Shown: one piece after another, positions 33,966-43,695 of the stretch
Layout of the letters: every line of letters begins with the position of its first letter
How positions within the stretch are numbered: position 1 is the first letter of the stretch
Origin: Bryobacterales bacterium
GTDB taxonomy: Bacteria > Acidobacteriota > Terriglobia > Bryobacterales > Bryobacteraceae
Direction: 5' to 3'
Assembly: GCA_003166865.1 (NCBI GenBank)
Contig: PMUP01000041.1
Location: 294,116-353,655 of the forward strand
DNA: 59,540 bases
The notes under the pieces: model-generated
The model's input: only the letters and a program-made list of their open reading frames with translations
The model's database searches: none
What the model was told of the DNA's origin: nothing
Program-made: the position numbers and the translations under genes

Positions 33966-36900
33966 CTACGTCTCCACCGTCAGATCGACGGTGTTGCTAA
34001 CTGCGCCGGCCGTCGGCGTTTGCGTGGTGGTCACGCCTGAAGTGGTGTTGGGATTGGCGCCGGTTGCGGTGCTGGTGACGCTGAACGTCACCGTGCAACT
34101 GCTGCTTTTTGGAATCGTGATCCCGGTGAAGCTCAGCGCGGTCACGCCCGCGGTCAAAGTTGCCGGTGCGGTTCCAACACAGGTGCCTCCCACCGCTCCG
34201 CCCGCCGCGCTCATGTTCACCAGCGTGTCCGTGAAGGCGCCGCCGGTCAGCGCCGTGGTGTCGGTGTTTTTCAAGGTCAGCGTCACCGTCGAAGATCCGC
34301 CGGACGTGATCGAGGTCGGACTGAAGGCCTTGGTGATGGTAGGCGCCGCAAACACCGTCAGATCGGCGGTATTGCTCGCCAGCCCCGCCGTCGTCGTTTG
34401 TGTCGTCTTCACGCCCGAAGTGGTGTTGGGCAGCGTACCTGCCGTCGAACTCGTGACGCTGAACGTCACCGTACAACTGCCGCTGGCTGGAATGGTGATC
34501 GCGGTGAAACTCAGCGACGTTGCCCCGGCCGTCAGCGATGACGGAGTGGTTCCCACGCAGGTGCCTCCCACCGCTCCGCCCACCGCGCTCATCTTCGAAA
34601 GCGTGTCGGTGAATGCTCCTGCCGTCATTGCTGTGGCATTGGCGTTGGTCAGAGTCAGGGTCACCACGGAGCTCCCGCCGGATTGAATCGAGGTCGGATT
34701 GAAGGCCTTGGCAATGGTCGGTGCGCCCACGTCGAGCGTCGCGGTGTTGCTGGCCGCGCCCGCAGTCGGCGTTTGCGTCGTCTTCACGCCGGAAGTCACG
34801 TTGGGCAGCGAGCCCACGGTGGTGCTGGTGACGCTGAATGTCACCGTGCAACTGCTGCTGGCTGGAATGGTGATCCCAGTGAAGCTCAGCGCCGTCACAC
34901 CCGCGGTCAAAGTGGACGGAGTGGTTCCCACGCACGTGCCTCCCACCGCTCCACCCACCGCGCTCATCTTCGCGAGCGTATCGGTGAAAGCTCCACCGGT
35001 CAGCGCCGCGGTGTCGGTGTTTTTCAAGGTCAGCGTAACGGTGGAGGCTCCGCCGGGTGCGATCGATGTCGGACTGAACGCCTTGGCGATGGTCGCCGCG
35101 CCCACGTCAAGAATCGCGGTATTGCTGGCAGTACCGGCAGTCGGCGTTTGCGTCGTAGTCACGCCCGAAGTGGTGTTGGGCAGCGAGCCCACGGTGGTGC
35201 TGGTGACCTTGAACGTCACCGTGCAACTGCTGCTTTTGGGAATGGTGATCCCAGTGAAGCTCAGCGCCGTCACACCCGCGGTCAAAGTGGACGGAGTGGT
35301 TCCCACGCAAGTGCCTGCCACTGCGCCACCCAGCGCGCTCATATTGACCAGCGTATCGGTGAATGCGCCGCCCGTCAGCGCCGTGGTGTTGCCGTTTTTC
35401 AAGGTCAGCGTCACGGTGGAGGATCCGCCGGATGCAATCGAGGTGGAACTGAACGCCTTGGTGATAGTCGGTGAGACCGTCACCGTCAGGTCGGCGGTAT
35501 TGCTGGCAGCACCCGCCGTCGGTGTTTGCGTCGTCTTCACGCCGGAAGTGGTGTTGGGCAGCGAACCCGCCGTCGTGCTGGTGACGCTAAACGTCACCGT
35601 GCAACTGCCGCTGGCCGGGATGTTAATCGCGGTGAAGCTCAGGGCGGTCTTGCCCGCGGTCAAGGTGGCCGGCGTAGTTCCAGTGCAGGTGCCGCCCACC
35701 GCGCCGCCTACCGCGCTCATCTTCGACAGCGTGTCGGTGAACGCGCCGCCCGTCAGCGCCGAGGTGTTGCTGTTTGACAAGGTCAGCGTTACCGTCGACG
35801 GCGCGCTGGATTCAATCGATGTCGGATTGAACGCCTTGGCTATGGTCGGAGCCGCCAGCGCCGTCACCGTCAGATCGGCGGTATTGCTAGCCGTGCCGGC
35901 GGTCGGCGTTTGCGTCGTCTTCACGCCCGAAGTAGTGTTGGGATTCGCCCCCGTTGTGGTGCTGGTGACGCTGAACGTCACCGTGCAACTGCCGCTGGCC
36001 GGGATGTTAATCGCGGTGAAGCTCAGGGCGGTCGCGCCCGCGGTCAACGTGGCCGGCGTGGTTCCAGTGCAGGTGCCGCCCACCGCTCCGCCCACCGCGC
36101 TCATCTTCGCCAGCGTGTCGGTGAATGCGCCGCCCGTCAGCGCCGAGGTGTTGCTGTTGGTCAAGGTCAATGTGACGGTGGAAGATCCGCCCGATGGAAT
36201 CGAGGCCGGACTGAAAGCCTTCGCGATAGTCGGAGCCGCCAGCGCCGTCACCGTCAGATCGGCAGTATTGCTGGCCGTGCCGGCAGTCGGCGTTTGCGTG
36301 GTCTTCACGCCCGAAGTGGTGTTGGGATTGGTCCCGGTTGTGGTGCTGGTGACGCTGAACGTCACGGTGCAATTGCCGCTAGCCGGGATGGTGATCGCGC
36401 TGAAGCTCAGCGAAGTGGCGCCCGCGGTCAAGCTGGACGGACTGGTTCCCACGCAGGTGCCGCCCACGGCTCCGCCCAGCGCGGTCATCTTCGAGAGCGT
36501 GTCGGTGAACGCGCCACCGCTCAGAGCGATAGTGTTGCTGTTCGTCAAAGTCAGGGTCACCACGGAGCTACCGCCGGGTGCAATCGAGGTCGGACTGAAA
36601 GCTTTCGCGATGGTCGGAGTCGCCAGCGCCGTCACCGTCAGATCGGCGGTATTGCTGGCCGTGCCGGCGGGCCCACTTTGCGTGGTGCTGACGCCCGAAG
36701 TGGTGTTGGGATTGGGGCCGGTTGTGGTGCTGGTGACGCTGAAGGTCACGGTGCAATTGCCGCTGGCCGGAATGGTGATCCCGCTGAAGCTCAGAGCAGT
36801 GGTGCCCGCGGTCAAGCTGGTCGGAGTGGTTCCTGAGCAAGTGCCTCCCACCGCTCCGCCCGCCGCGCTCATGTTCGCCAGCGTGTCGGTGAACGCGCCG

Positions 36901-39900
36901 CCCGTCAGAGCCGAGGTGTTGCTGTTGGTCAAGGTGAGCGTGACTGTAGAAGATCCTCCGGAAGTGATCGAGGTCGGATTGAACGCCTTGGCGATAGTGG
37001 GCGGCTGATAAGAACTGATGGTGGTGGGATCGGTCGCGGTCGCCGTGGACGCTCCGCCACCGGTTGCCGTGAAAACGCTCACGGTATTGACTTGTGGCGA
37101 CGTCGCATTCGCCGCAACGTCGACGGTCACGGTGATGGCTCCGTAACTCATCCCGGCGCCCAATGCGGTCGATTGCGTGCAGGTAGCAGTGGGGGTCAAA
37201 TTACAAGTCCATGCTGATCCCGACATCGAGACCAACGTTTCGCCGGATGGTACGGTCTCCGTCACCGTCACTGGATCGACGGTCGGACCGTTCCCCGTGT
37301 TGGTGACCAAAAGAGTGTACGTCGCGTTCTGTTGGCCCTGGGCGAAGTTACCAGTGTGCGAACTGGTGATTCCGAGCACGGCCGGGCCAGTGGAGTTGGT
37401 GACCGGGAAAACTACACTCGCGCTGGGGTTGCAGCCCGAAGCAGCCGCGTTCAGGACAGTAAGCTGGTAATAACCCGCGGTCGGGATATCGCCGGCATTA
37501 AGATCCATCGTCAGTTGCGTTGAACTAATGGACGTATTCGTTCGGTACAAACCCATGGGGCCGAAGTAGGTGTACAGCGTCGGAGGGCTCGTCAAGGTCG
37601 CGAATCCCGTACCGTTAATCGTGAGTGTCGCGGTCCCACTGGTGAAGGTGGGAGTGGAAATGCTCGTAATCGAAAGTGGAGCCGTGATCCCGCTGAGATT
37701 GAAATTAGCCGTCCCCAGCACTTGCCCCGTCAGCGAGTACGGATACGGGTTGGTTGTCCCTCCGGCGGCCAAATCCAGCGACCACCCGACGAAGCTCAGT
37801 CCGCTGGTGCTCGTCCCCGCCGTGAACGTAACCGTGCCGTCGTTGAAAGACGAGTCTATGTTGCCGTATGTCTCGTTGTCTCCGAGGGTTGTCCCAAGCG
37901 GTGAGGATGTCACCGTGAGCTCGTTACCGTCGGGACTACCCGGGCAGGTCGTCGCGGTTCCTATTGCGGGAGCCAGGATGGAACGGAAGCTAGGCGTGAA
38001 GTTCGCGGTAGATGTGCTTATGCCGGTACCAGCCGGCACGGTCACACTGAGAGAATTCCCACTGGGGGTGCCCGCTCCCGTCCAGTCACTGAACGTGTAG
38101 CTGATATTGGTGGTCACCGGTGATTCGGACGCCGCGGTAGTAATGGTTAGTTTCTCTCCGGAAGCGAACCCCGCGCCGTCGATGGAAGCGTCAAAATTCC
38201 TCGCAGTGCTCGGCTGAGTCACGTTCCCAAGTCCATCCGTTACGGTGAGTGCGAATCCCGGGAAACTGCTCGGGGCAAGGCCGCCCGCGGCAAGGTCCGG
38301 CGAAGTCGCCAGGATGGTGGTCACCGCATCGGAAACCGTGTTAGCGCTGGTCGTTGTCGAATCAAGATCGTCAGTCAGGTACACGGTGACGGGATTTGTA
38401 TATATGTTGATAAACGGTGAGGGGTACCAGTCGTAAAAATTGTTCCCGCTACTCGGATTCACCGTGAGTGTAATTAACTGGCGGTCCAGATAGGTTGGCG
38501 CGCCGTTGACCAGGAGGCTGCTGTTCGGCAATGGCGAAGCTGTGATGGTGGCGTCGTTGCTGGGAGCGATCGCCGGACTGTACGGGTGGACGGGAATAAA
38601 ACTGGCGAGATAGTTGGTGATCGAAGGGAATGTGGTGGGACGATACGGAGTGCCATCGCCGAGTGCGTTCACCACCGTGACAGTTTGGACATTCGCCAAT
38701 CCTGCGTTCCACCGGCCGAAAATATAGTTCTGACTGCCGAGCGTCTGCAGCGTTTGATTGGCCGTCGGGATGCTTAACGTGTGCGAGGAACCGGTCGCCC
38801 AGGTTGTAAAGACACAGGGAGCCGTGCACGGGGCCGCGCCGTCCACTATGACCTGCAATCCGGTGGGATTGGTGTCCACGGTGATGGACGTCGGTGTGTA
38901 TCCGTAGAGGCGCTCGAGTCCGTCCAGGTCGCCGGTGGTGTATTGGGCCAGCGTGGTGATGCTGAGCACCATCCCAGGCGGAATCGTCTCCAGGGTTGGC
39001 GAGACACCGTCCTTGTTGAACGTGAACGGGCCGTATTCCATGATGGAGGCGTAGTTGTAGAGGCCAGAACCAACGCTATCTTCAATGATGTCGAAATTGG
39101 CGTGGTTGGGCTTGTCGATGTTCTGTTCCAGGTAATTCACGTACGTGTTGCGATCGGCGCGCGACTGCTCATGGTACAGGCCCATCGCATGCCCCATCTC
39201 GTGCATGATCGTTGAGGTGGTGCAGTTGATCGCCCCGCCAATATATTGTTCGCCTCCTATCATTCCCACCGAGGCCTCGCAGGTGCCGTTCGAGTTAGGC
39301 GAATTGAAATCGAAATTCACGTAGTTGGCGGGGAGATTATCGGCGGGGGCCAGCACCCACTGAATATTTCCCAGTTGTTTATTGGCTTCGGTGATGGCCG
39401 CGCTGATGTTCGAGTTGTTTTGAGCGTTGTTGTTATTCGTAATCACATACGGGATCTGGACCATGCCGCTCACCTCGGGCCACAGTGCGCCAGAGCCCGC
39501 AACACCGGGTGTCATCGTCAATGCATCTGAGTGCAGCCCCTTGGTGCTCTTGGCGGCCAGGGGGCCCGCAGCCGCGGCCGCAGCCACGTCCGCAGCCTTG
39601 CCGAGGATGATGTCGTCCTGATAAATCGCCAACCCGTCTCTCACCTCGTAGGTGATCTGTTTTCCATGAAAGGTTGTCGTTTTTAGCACTGTCTTAGGCA
39701 GCGGCGATCGCGGCGCGTAGTAGATGTTCACAGACGTCGCCGCGCGGGATTGGCCCAGCGCTTTGATCCGCACATGGTTAACGCCCAGACGCAGGGGAAC
39801 CGGCGCCGAGGAGCTCCAAAGAATGGTCTTGCCATCATCCGCTAACCTGACGGTGGCCAGATCGCTGAAGCCGCGATTGCTCTGCCACATCACCCGCTTG

Positions 39901-40088
39901 TCTCCACCTGTCCAGGACAGAGTTCCCTTGAGAGTGAGCGCAGGCTCACTGGTGACGATGGTCCCGTCCTTGGATGGCGCCGGTTCCGTGACACGGAGGG
40001 CGGCGTTTTGGCTGAAAGCCAGAGTGCAGAAAATCAAAGGAGCAAGCCAGGATAGGCGTGTTAAGACAGGTGCGTGCGGACGGGTCAC
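33966..40088 (-). CDS. Giant secreted astacin-type metalloprotease with eight tandem domains
   Basis: Protein of 2040 residues, start GTG at 40088 with GGGGTGAT upstream. A signal peptide (RLSWLAPLIFCTLAFSQ) precedes a peptidase M12A domain: HEMGHAMGLYHEQSR at 296-310 has the three His ligands and the catalytic Glu297, and the Met-turn is SIMEYG at 348. A PEGA-like domain follows (ITVDTNPTGLQVIVDGA), then beta-rich Ig-like segments and a DUF11-like domain (VTNTGNGPTVDPVTVTETVP). The last half (about 1028-2040) is eight copies of a 122-128-residue unit, each beginning with PTIAKAFNPTSI or a close variant, with TLTLTNSNTSALTGGAFTDT and a conserved C pair (GGTC and GNCTVTFSVTSTT), resembling DUF7933. 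No anchor is visible at the C-terminus. The likely role is digestion of proteins outside the cell, with the repeats as a stalk or adhesive. Confidence 0.85.
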   Translation of the reverse strand: MTRPHAPVLTRLSWLAPLIFCTLAFSQNAALRVTEPAPSKDGTIVTSEPALTLKGTLSWTGGDKRVMWQSNRGFSDLATVRLADDGKTILWSSSAPVPLRLGVNHVRIKALGQSRAATSVNIYYAPRSPLPKTVLKTTTFHGKQITYEVRDGLAIYQDDIILGKAADVAAAAAAGPLAAKSTKGLHSDALTMTPGVAGSGALWPEVSGMVQIPYVITNNNNAQNNSNISAAITEANKQLGNIQWVLAPADNLPANYVNFDFNSPNSNGTCEASVGMIGGEQYIGGAINCTTSTIMHEMGHAMGLYHEQSRADRNTYVNYLEQNIDKPNHANFDIIEDSVGSGLYNYASIMEYGPFTFNKDGVSPTLETIPPGMVLSITTLAQYTTGDLDGLERLYGYTPTSITVDTNPTGLQVIVDGAAPCTAPCVFTTWATGSSHTLSIPTANQTLQTLGSQNYIFGRWNAGLANVQTVTVVNALGDGTPYRPTTFPSITNYLASFIPVHPYSPAIAPSNDATITASPLPNSSLLVNGAPTYLDRQLITLTVNPSSGNNFYDWYPSPFINIYTNPVTVYLTDDLDSTTTSANTVSDAVTTILATSPDLAAGGLAPSSFPGFALTVTDGLGNVTQPSTARNFDASIDGAGFASGEKLTITTAASESPVTTNISYTFSDWTGAGTPSGNSLSVTVPAGTGISTSTANFTPSFRSILAPAIGTATTCPGSPDGNELTVTSSPLGTTLGDNETYGNIDSSFNDGTVTFTAGTSTSGLSFVGWSLDLAAGGTTNPYPYSLTGQVLGTANFNLSGITAPLSITSISTPTFTSGTATLTINGTGFATLTSPPTLYTYFGPMGLYRTNTSISSTQLTMDLNAGDIPTAGYYQLTVLNAAASGCNPSASVVFPVTNSTGPAVLGITSSHTGNFAQGQQNATYTLLVTNTGNGPTVDPVTVTETVPSGETLVSMSGSAWTCNLTPTATCTQSTALGAGMSYGAITVTVDVAANATSPQVNTVSVFTATGGGASTATATDPTTISSYQPPTIAKAFNPTSITSGGSSTVTLTLTNSNTSALTGGAFTDTLANMSAAGGAVGGTCSGTTPTSLTAGTTALSFSGITIPASGNCTVTFSVTSTTTGPNPNTTSGVSTTQSGPAGTASNTADLTVTALATPTIAKAFSPTSIAPGGSSVVTLTLTNSNTIALSGGAFTDTLSKMTALGGAVGGTCVGTSPSSLTAGATSLSFSAITIPASGNCTVTFSVTSTTTGTNPNTTSGVKTTQTPTAGTASNTADLTVTALAAPTIAKAFSPASIPSGGSSTVTLTLTNSNTSALTGGAFTDTLAKMSAVGGAVGGTCTGTTPATLTAGATALSFTAINIPASGSCTVTFSVTSTTTGANPNTTSGVKTTQTPTAGTASNTADLTVTALAAPTIAKAFNPTSIESSAPSTVTLTLSNSNTSALTGGAFTDTLSKMSAVGGAVGGTCTGTTPATLTAGKTALSFTAINIPASGSCTVTFSVTSTTAGSLPNTTSGVKTTQTPTAGAASNTADLTVTVSPTITKAFSSTSIASGGSSTVTLTLKNGNTTALTGGAFTDTLVNMSALGGAVAGTCVGTTPSTLTAGVTALSFTGITIPKSSSCTVTFKVTSTTVGSLPNTTSGVTTTQTPTAGTASNTAILDVGAATIAKAFSPTSIAPGGASTVTLTLKNTDTAALTGGAFTDTLAKMSAVGGAVGGTCVGTTPSTLTAGVTALSFTGITIPASSSCTVTFSVTSTTVGSLPNVTSGVKTTQTPTAGAASNTATLDVGAPTIAKAFNPTSIQSGGSSVVTLTLTNANATAMTAGAFTDTLSKMSAVGGAVGGTCVGTTPSSLTAGATSLSFTAITIPASGSCTVTFSVTSSTAGTLPNTTSGVKTTQTTTAGLASNTADLTVFAAPTITKAFSPTSITSGGSSTVTLTLKNTDTTALTGGAFTDTLVNMSAAGGAVGGTCVGTAPATLTAGVTALSFTGITIPKSSSCTVTFSVTSTATGANPNTTSGVTTTQTPTAGAVSNTVDLTVET
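33969..37006 (-). repeat. Eight tandem DNA repeats of about 380 bp inside the astacin gene
   Basis: The eight units start (minus strand, near the KAF codons) at about 37000, 36610, 36225, 35845, 35465, 35090, 34715 and 34335. Their near-uniform period and high base identity suggest recent unequal crossing-over or gene conversion. Units three and four share long identical tracts. The amplified codons leave the opposite strand open as well, giving antisense frames of several hundred codons that are not genes. Copy number may be wrong if the region was assembled from short reads. Confidence 0.85.
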
Positions 40089-40236
40089 TTGATCACCCCG
40101 TTAAAGCTGAATCTTGTTGAGTCAGTACAGAGTACGATGGAATACCCACGCCCGTCAATCATTCGATAAAACGAATTGCCGTTAAAGTTCCAGGTACTTC
40201 TAGTACGATTCATTGGCGCCTGCTACGCTGTTTCAT

Positions 40237-40707
40237 ATGCGTCCATTACTGTTTTTGCTGGCGGTTGTTTTGGCTGGATGTTCATCGAAGTCAACGGAAT
40301 CGGAGCCGAGCGCGAGCTCGGGCGCGAGCGATCCCAAGGCCTATCTGGACAAGGCGGCTGCGCAGCCGGGCGCGGTGCGGACCCCTAGCGGCCTGGTCTA
40401 TCGCGAGCTGCGGGCGGGCTCGGGCGAATCTCCAAAGGCCAGCGACACGGTGACGGTCAACTATCGGGGCACGCTGCCGGATGGAACCGAATTCGACAGC
40501 TCCTACAAGCGCAATGAGCCGGCGCAATTTCCGCTCGGCCAAGTGATTCCGTGCTGGACGGAAGGCGTGCAGAAGATGAAGGTGGGCGGGAAATCGGAGC
40601 TGGTGTGTCCGGCGAGCATCGCGTATGGGGATCGGGGAAGTCCGCCGGTGATTCCTGGTGGCGCGACGTTGATTTTCGAGGTGGAGCTGCTGAAGATCGG
40701 CGGTTGA
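40237..40707 (+). CDS. FKBP-type peptidyl-prolyl isomerase lipoprotein
   Basis: Protein of 156 residues. The signal peptide ends in a lipobox LAGC with Cys15 as the lipid anchor, followed by a Ser-rich spacer (SSKSTESEPSASSGASD). The FKBP domain has RTPSGLVYRELRAGSG, VNYRGTLPDGTEFDSSYKR, IPCWTEGVQKMKVGGKSEL, IAYGDRG, and PGGATLIFEVELLKI; key active-site positions Tyr, Asp and Phe are present. The enzyme turns peptidyl-proline bonds of exported proteins. Start ATG at 40237; a TTG at 40213 is a less likely start. It ends 10 bases before the racemase-like gene and opens a plus-strand series that runs to 49.0 kb. Confidence 0.9.
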   Translation: MRPLLFLLAVVLAGCSSKSTESEPSASSGASDPKAYLDKAAAQPGAVRTPSGLVYRELRAGSGESPKASDTVTVNYRGTLPDGTEFDSSYKRNEPAQFPLGQVIPCWTEGVQKMKVGGKSELVCPASIAYGDRGSPPVIPGGATLIFEVELLKIGG

Positions 40708-40717
40708 TGCGACTGCG

Positions 40718-41425
40718 ATGAGCGATGCGATCCTGGGGCGGTGCATCGGTCTGATTGGCGGGCTGGGCGTCGGCGCGACGGTGCACTACTATCAGGAGCT
40801 GGCCAAGGCGCACGCCGCGCGGGGACGAGTGCTGAATCTGGTGATGGCGCATGCCGACATGAATCGTGCGCTGGGCGCTGTGCAGGCGGGCGATCTGGGC
40901 GGGCTGGCGGAATATCTGTCGGGCTTGATCGGCCACCTGGCGGGCGCCGGAGCAGACTTCGCAGTGATACCCGCTGTCACGCCGCACATTTGCATCGCGG
41001 AGTTGCAGAAGCTTTCGCGGCTCCCGATTGTGAATCTGGTGGAGGAGCTGCAGGGGGAGATTACGGCGGGGGGTTGGCGGCGCGTTGCGTTGTTCGGGAC
41101 ACGTTACACGGTCGAGTCGGGATTGTTCGGACTGTTGCGAGGCGTGGATGTGGTGGCGCCGGCGGCGGTCGAGATCGAATTCATTCATCAAATCTACATG
41201 CAACTGGTCAGCGCGGGCGCGGGCTCGCCGGAACAGCGCGATAGCCTAACCCGGCTGGCGCATTTGTTGATCGAACGCGACGGCGTCGAGGCCGTGATCC
41301 TGGCTGGGACAGACCTTGCACTGGTGTTCAACGACGGCAACACCGATTTTCCGCATATCGATTGCGCGCGTTTGCACTTGGACGCGATCACGAGGCGGGC
41401 GTTGGATTCGGACGCTCGGGGCTAA
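40718..41425 (+). CDS. Aspartate/glutamate racemase family protein with altered active site
   Basis: Protein of 235 residues with the racemase fold: [20 protein letters not shown] at the N-terminus, [29 protein letters not shown] and [15 protein letters not shown]. The two catalytic cysteines of this family sit in motifs such as CNTxH and GCTE. Here the corresponding stretches read AVTPH and GTDL with no cysteine, although another Cys (in HICI) is four residues beyond the first. Racemase activity in the usual two-base manner is therefore doubtful. The gene begins 10 bases after the FKBP gene and is followed by rsmA after two bases. Its role in that setting is unknown. Confidence 0.75.
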   Translation: MSDAILGRCIGLIGGLGVGATVHYYQELAKAHAARGRVLNLVMAHADMNRALGAVQAGDLGGLAEYLSGLIGHLAGAGADFAVIPAVTPHICIAELQKLSRLPIVNLVEELQGEITAGGWRRVALFGTRYTVESGLFGLLRGVDVVAPAAVEIEFIHQIYMQLVSAGAGSPEQRDSLTRLAHLLIERDGVEAVILAGTDLALVFNDGNTDFPHIDCARLHLDAITRRALDSDARG

Positions 41426-41427
41426 GC

Positions 41428-42225
41428 TTGGGAAGACGGCTGGGCCAACATTTTCTGGTGCGGCAAGCGATTCTGGAGCGGATCGCGGAGGCCGCCTGTC
41501 CCGGCGGATCTCCTGAAAAGACCGGCACGGTGGTGGAGATTGGGCCGGGGCGCGGGGCGCTGACGTCGCATCTGCTGGCGAGGGCGGAACGCGTGGTGGC
41601 GATCGAAATCGATCCAGTGCTGGTGCAGTATCTGCGTGCGAAATTCCGCGACGAGCCGCGGCTCACGCTGGTGGAGGCCGACGTCTTGAAAGCCGACCTG
41701 GCGCAATGGGGTGAGGTCGCGGTGGCTGGAAACGTCCCGTATTACATCACGTCGCCAATTCTGGAGGGGACCTTGAAGCTGGGAGGTCAGTTAACTCGCG
41801 CGGTATTCCTGGTGCAAAAAGAAGTGGCCGATCGGCTGACGGCTCACCCAGGCACGCGCGACTACGGCTTCCTCAGCGTCCAGACGCAGTTGTTGAGTAC
41901 GGCCGAGCTGCTGTTCAGTGTGCCGGCCGCCGCGTTTCGTCCACCGCCCAAAGTGGATTCGGCGGTGGTGCGGCTGATGCCGAAGCTGATACCCGACAAT
42001 GCATCCGAGTTCCCCGCCCTGGATCGCGAGGCGTTTCTCGATTTCGTGGGCCGGTGTTTCCGCCATAAGCGCAAAACAATTCGCAATAATTTGTTGGCAA
42101 GCTATGAGCGAGCCATCCTTGACTCGATTCCTGAAACGAGCAAGCGGGCGGAGCAGCTTTCTATTCCGGAATTCGCCGAATTGTTCCGCAGAGTGGTCGT
42201 TGGCGGCGCTGCTCCTGTATCCTGA
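41428..42225 (+). CDS. rsmA: 16S rRNA dimethyladenosine transferase
   Basis: RsmA/KsgA of about 265 residues that dimethylates two adjacent adenosines near the 3' end of 16S rRNA during small-subunit assembly. Start TTG at 41428 gives the usual N-terminus [20 protein letters not shown]; upstream in-frame codons reach into the racemase gene without another accepted start. The SAM site is [20 protein letters not shown], and the catalytic motif is [14 protein letters not shown]-terminal [13 protein letters not shown] is the typical rRNA-binding helix. It is followed by gltX after six bases. Confidence 0.92.
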   Translation: MGRRLGQHFLVRQAILERIAEAACPGGSPEKTGTVVEIGPGRGALTSHLLARAERVVAIEIDPVLVQYLRAKFRDEPRLTLVEADVLKADLAQWGEVAVAGNVPYYITSPILEGTLKLGGQLTRAVFLVQKEVADRLTAHPGTRDYGFLSVQTQLLSTAELLFSVPAAAFRPPPKVDSAVVRLMPKLIPDNASEFPALDREAFLDFVGRCFRHKRKTIRNNLLASYERAILDSIPETSKRAEQLSIPEFAELFRRVVVGGAAPVS

Positions 42226-42231
42226 AATCTC

Positions 42232-43695
42232 ATGCTGCGTGTCCGTTTTGCCCCGTCGCCCACCGGTTATCTGCACATTGGAAGCGCGCGGACGTTCATC
42301 TTCAATTGGCTGTATGCGCGCCGCAATCGCGGGACGATGATTCTGCGCATCGATGATACGGACGTCGACCGCAATACGCAGGCTTCGCTCGATTCGATCT
42401 TTGATGGGCTGAAATGGCTGGATTTGGATTGGGACGAGGAGTACTATCAGTCGCAGCGTGGAGACTTGCATCGCCAGATGGCGTGGGCGATTTTCGAGCG
42501 AGGGCTGGCGTATCGCGATTTCACGCCGGCGGCCACGGCAGAGGAGAAAGAGCACGCAGGCGCGGGATGGCTTTGCAATCCAGGGATGCGAGAGCTATCG
42601 GCCGAGGAGAGCCAGCGCCGCGCGGATGCGGGCGAGCCGTTTGTGTTGCGATTTCGCGTGCCTCGGGAGGGCTCGCTCGCGGTGGAGTTTCAGGATGCGG
42701 TTTATGGCGAGCAATCGAAACTGGCGGCGGACATCGAGGACTTCGCGCTACTGCGCAGCAACGGAGTGCCGACGTATCACCTGGCATCCTGCGCCGACGA
42801 TCTGGATTTGCGCATCAGCCACATTATTCGCGGCCAGGATCATCTGACCAATACGTTCAAGCACGTTCTGATTTTTGAAGCACTGGGGGCCAAGCCGCCG
42901 CAGTTCGCGCATCTGCCACTGCTGATCGCGCCGGATGGATCGAAGCTGTCGAAGCGCAAGCATGGACCGGTGGTGAGCGTGACCACGTATCGCGACGCGG
43001 GCTTTCTGCCGCACGCGTATATCAATTTCTTGTGTTTGCTGGGATGGTCGCCGAAAGACAATCGGGAGCAGCTGACGCGTGAGGAGTTGATCCTTGCGTT
43101 TTCGTTCGATGGGATTCACCGGCACAACGCCGTGGTGAATTTCACGGATGAAGATCCCATCGACCCGAAAGCGATGTGGCTGAACGCCGAGCTGATCCGC
43201 ACGCTGCCGGTGGAGGAGCTGGCCCGACAGATGCTGCCGTTTGCTTGCGCGGCCGGGCTGCGCGCGGACCCGGGCAAGATGTTGCGCGTTGCTCCGCTGG
43301 TGCAAGAGCGCATCAAGACTCTGCGCGATGTGGCGTCCATGGCGGACTTCTTTTTTGTGGACGAATTGGCGCCCTACGATCCGGCCGAGCTAGTCCCGCA
43401 AAAGGGAGACAGAGCGATGGCGCTCGGTGTGTTGCAGGCCGCGCGGAACATTTTGCAGGAAGCGGTCTTCAGTCATGCCGGTTTGGAAGCAGCGCTGCGG
43501 GGTGGCGCGGAGCAATTGAAGATCAAGGTGGGGCAGATGTTCCAGCCGATTCGCGTGGCGGTGTGCGGGCGGAAGAATGCTCCACCGCTTTTTGAAACTC
43601 TCGAAGTCTTGGGGCGCGAGACATGTTTGAAGCGTATCGAAAAAGCAATTGAAATGCTGCAAGGAGATCATGCATCCACGACCGAGCGAGGCTGA
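42232..43695 (+). CDS. gltX: Glutamyl-tRNA synthetase
   Basis: Class I synthetase of 487 residues attaching glutamate to its tRNA. The HIGH motif reads [20 protein letters not shown] and the KMSKS motif reads [10 protein letters not shown] near residue 240. RIDDTDVDR and the [20 protein letters not shown] segment are also typical. Because glnS is next to it, this enzyme needs only to serve tRNA-Glu, but the anticodon selectivity cannot be judged here. The final 26 bases overlap glnS, whose ribosome site AAGGAGAT lies within gltX. Confidence 0.95.
   Translation: MLRVRFAPSPTGYLHIGSARTFIFNWLYARRNRGTMILRIDDTDVDRNTQASLDSIFDGLKWLDLDWDEEYYQSQRGDLHRQMAWAIFERGLAYRDFTPAATAEEKEHAGAGWLCNPGMRELSAEESQRRADAGEPFVLRFRVPREGSLAVEFQDAVYGEQSKLAADIEDFALLRSNGVPTYHLASCADDLDLRISHIIRGQDHLTNTFKHVLIFEALGAKPPQFAHLPLLIAPDGSKLSKRKHGPVVSVTTYRDAGFLPHAYINFLCLLGWSPKDNREQLTREELILAFSFDGIHRHNAVVNFTDEDPIDPKAMWLNAELIRTLPVEELARQMLPFACAAGLRADPGKMLRVAPLVQERIKTLRDVASMADFFFVDELAPYDPAELVPQKGDRAMALGVLQAARNILQEAVFSHAGLEAALRGGAEQLKIKVGQMFQPIRVAVCGRKNAPPLFETLEVLGRETCLKRIEKAIEMLQGDHASTTERG

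Noticed and set aside
33966-37006. Possible CRISPR-like array
   Set aside because: The regular repeats are 380 bp, coding and without short spacers; they are protein domains.
40089-40236. Divergent promoter for the astacin and FKBP genes with a small AATTCG...CGAAT palindrome
   Set aside because: Only a poor -35/-10 match (TTGACG, TACTCT) is visible; not enough to call a site.
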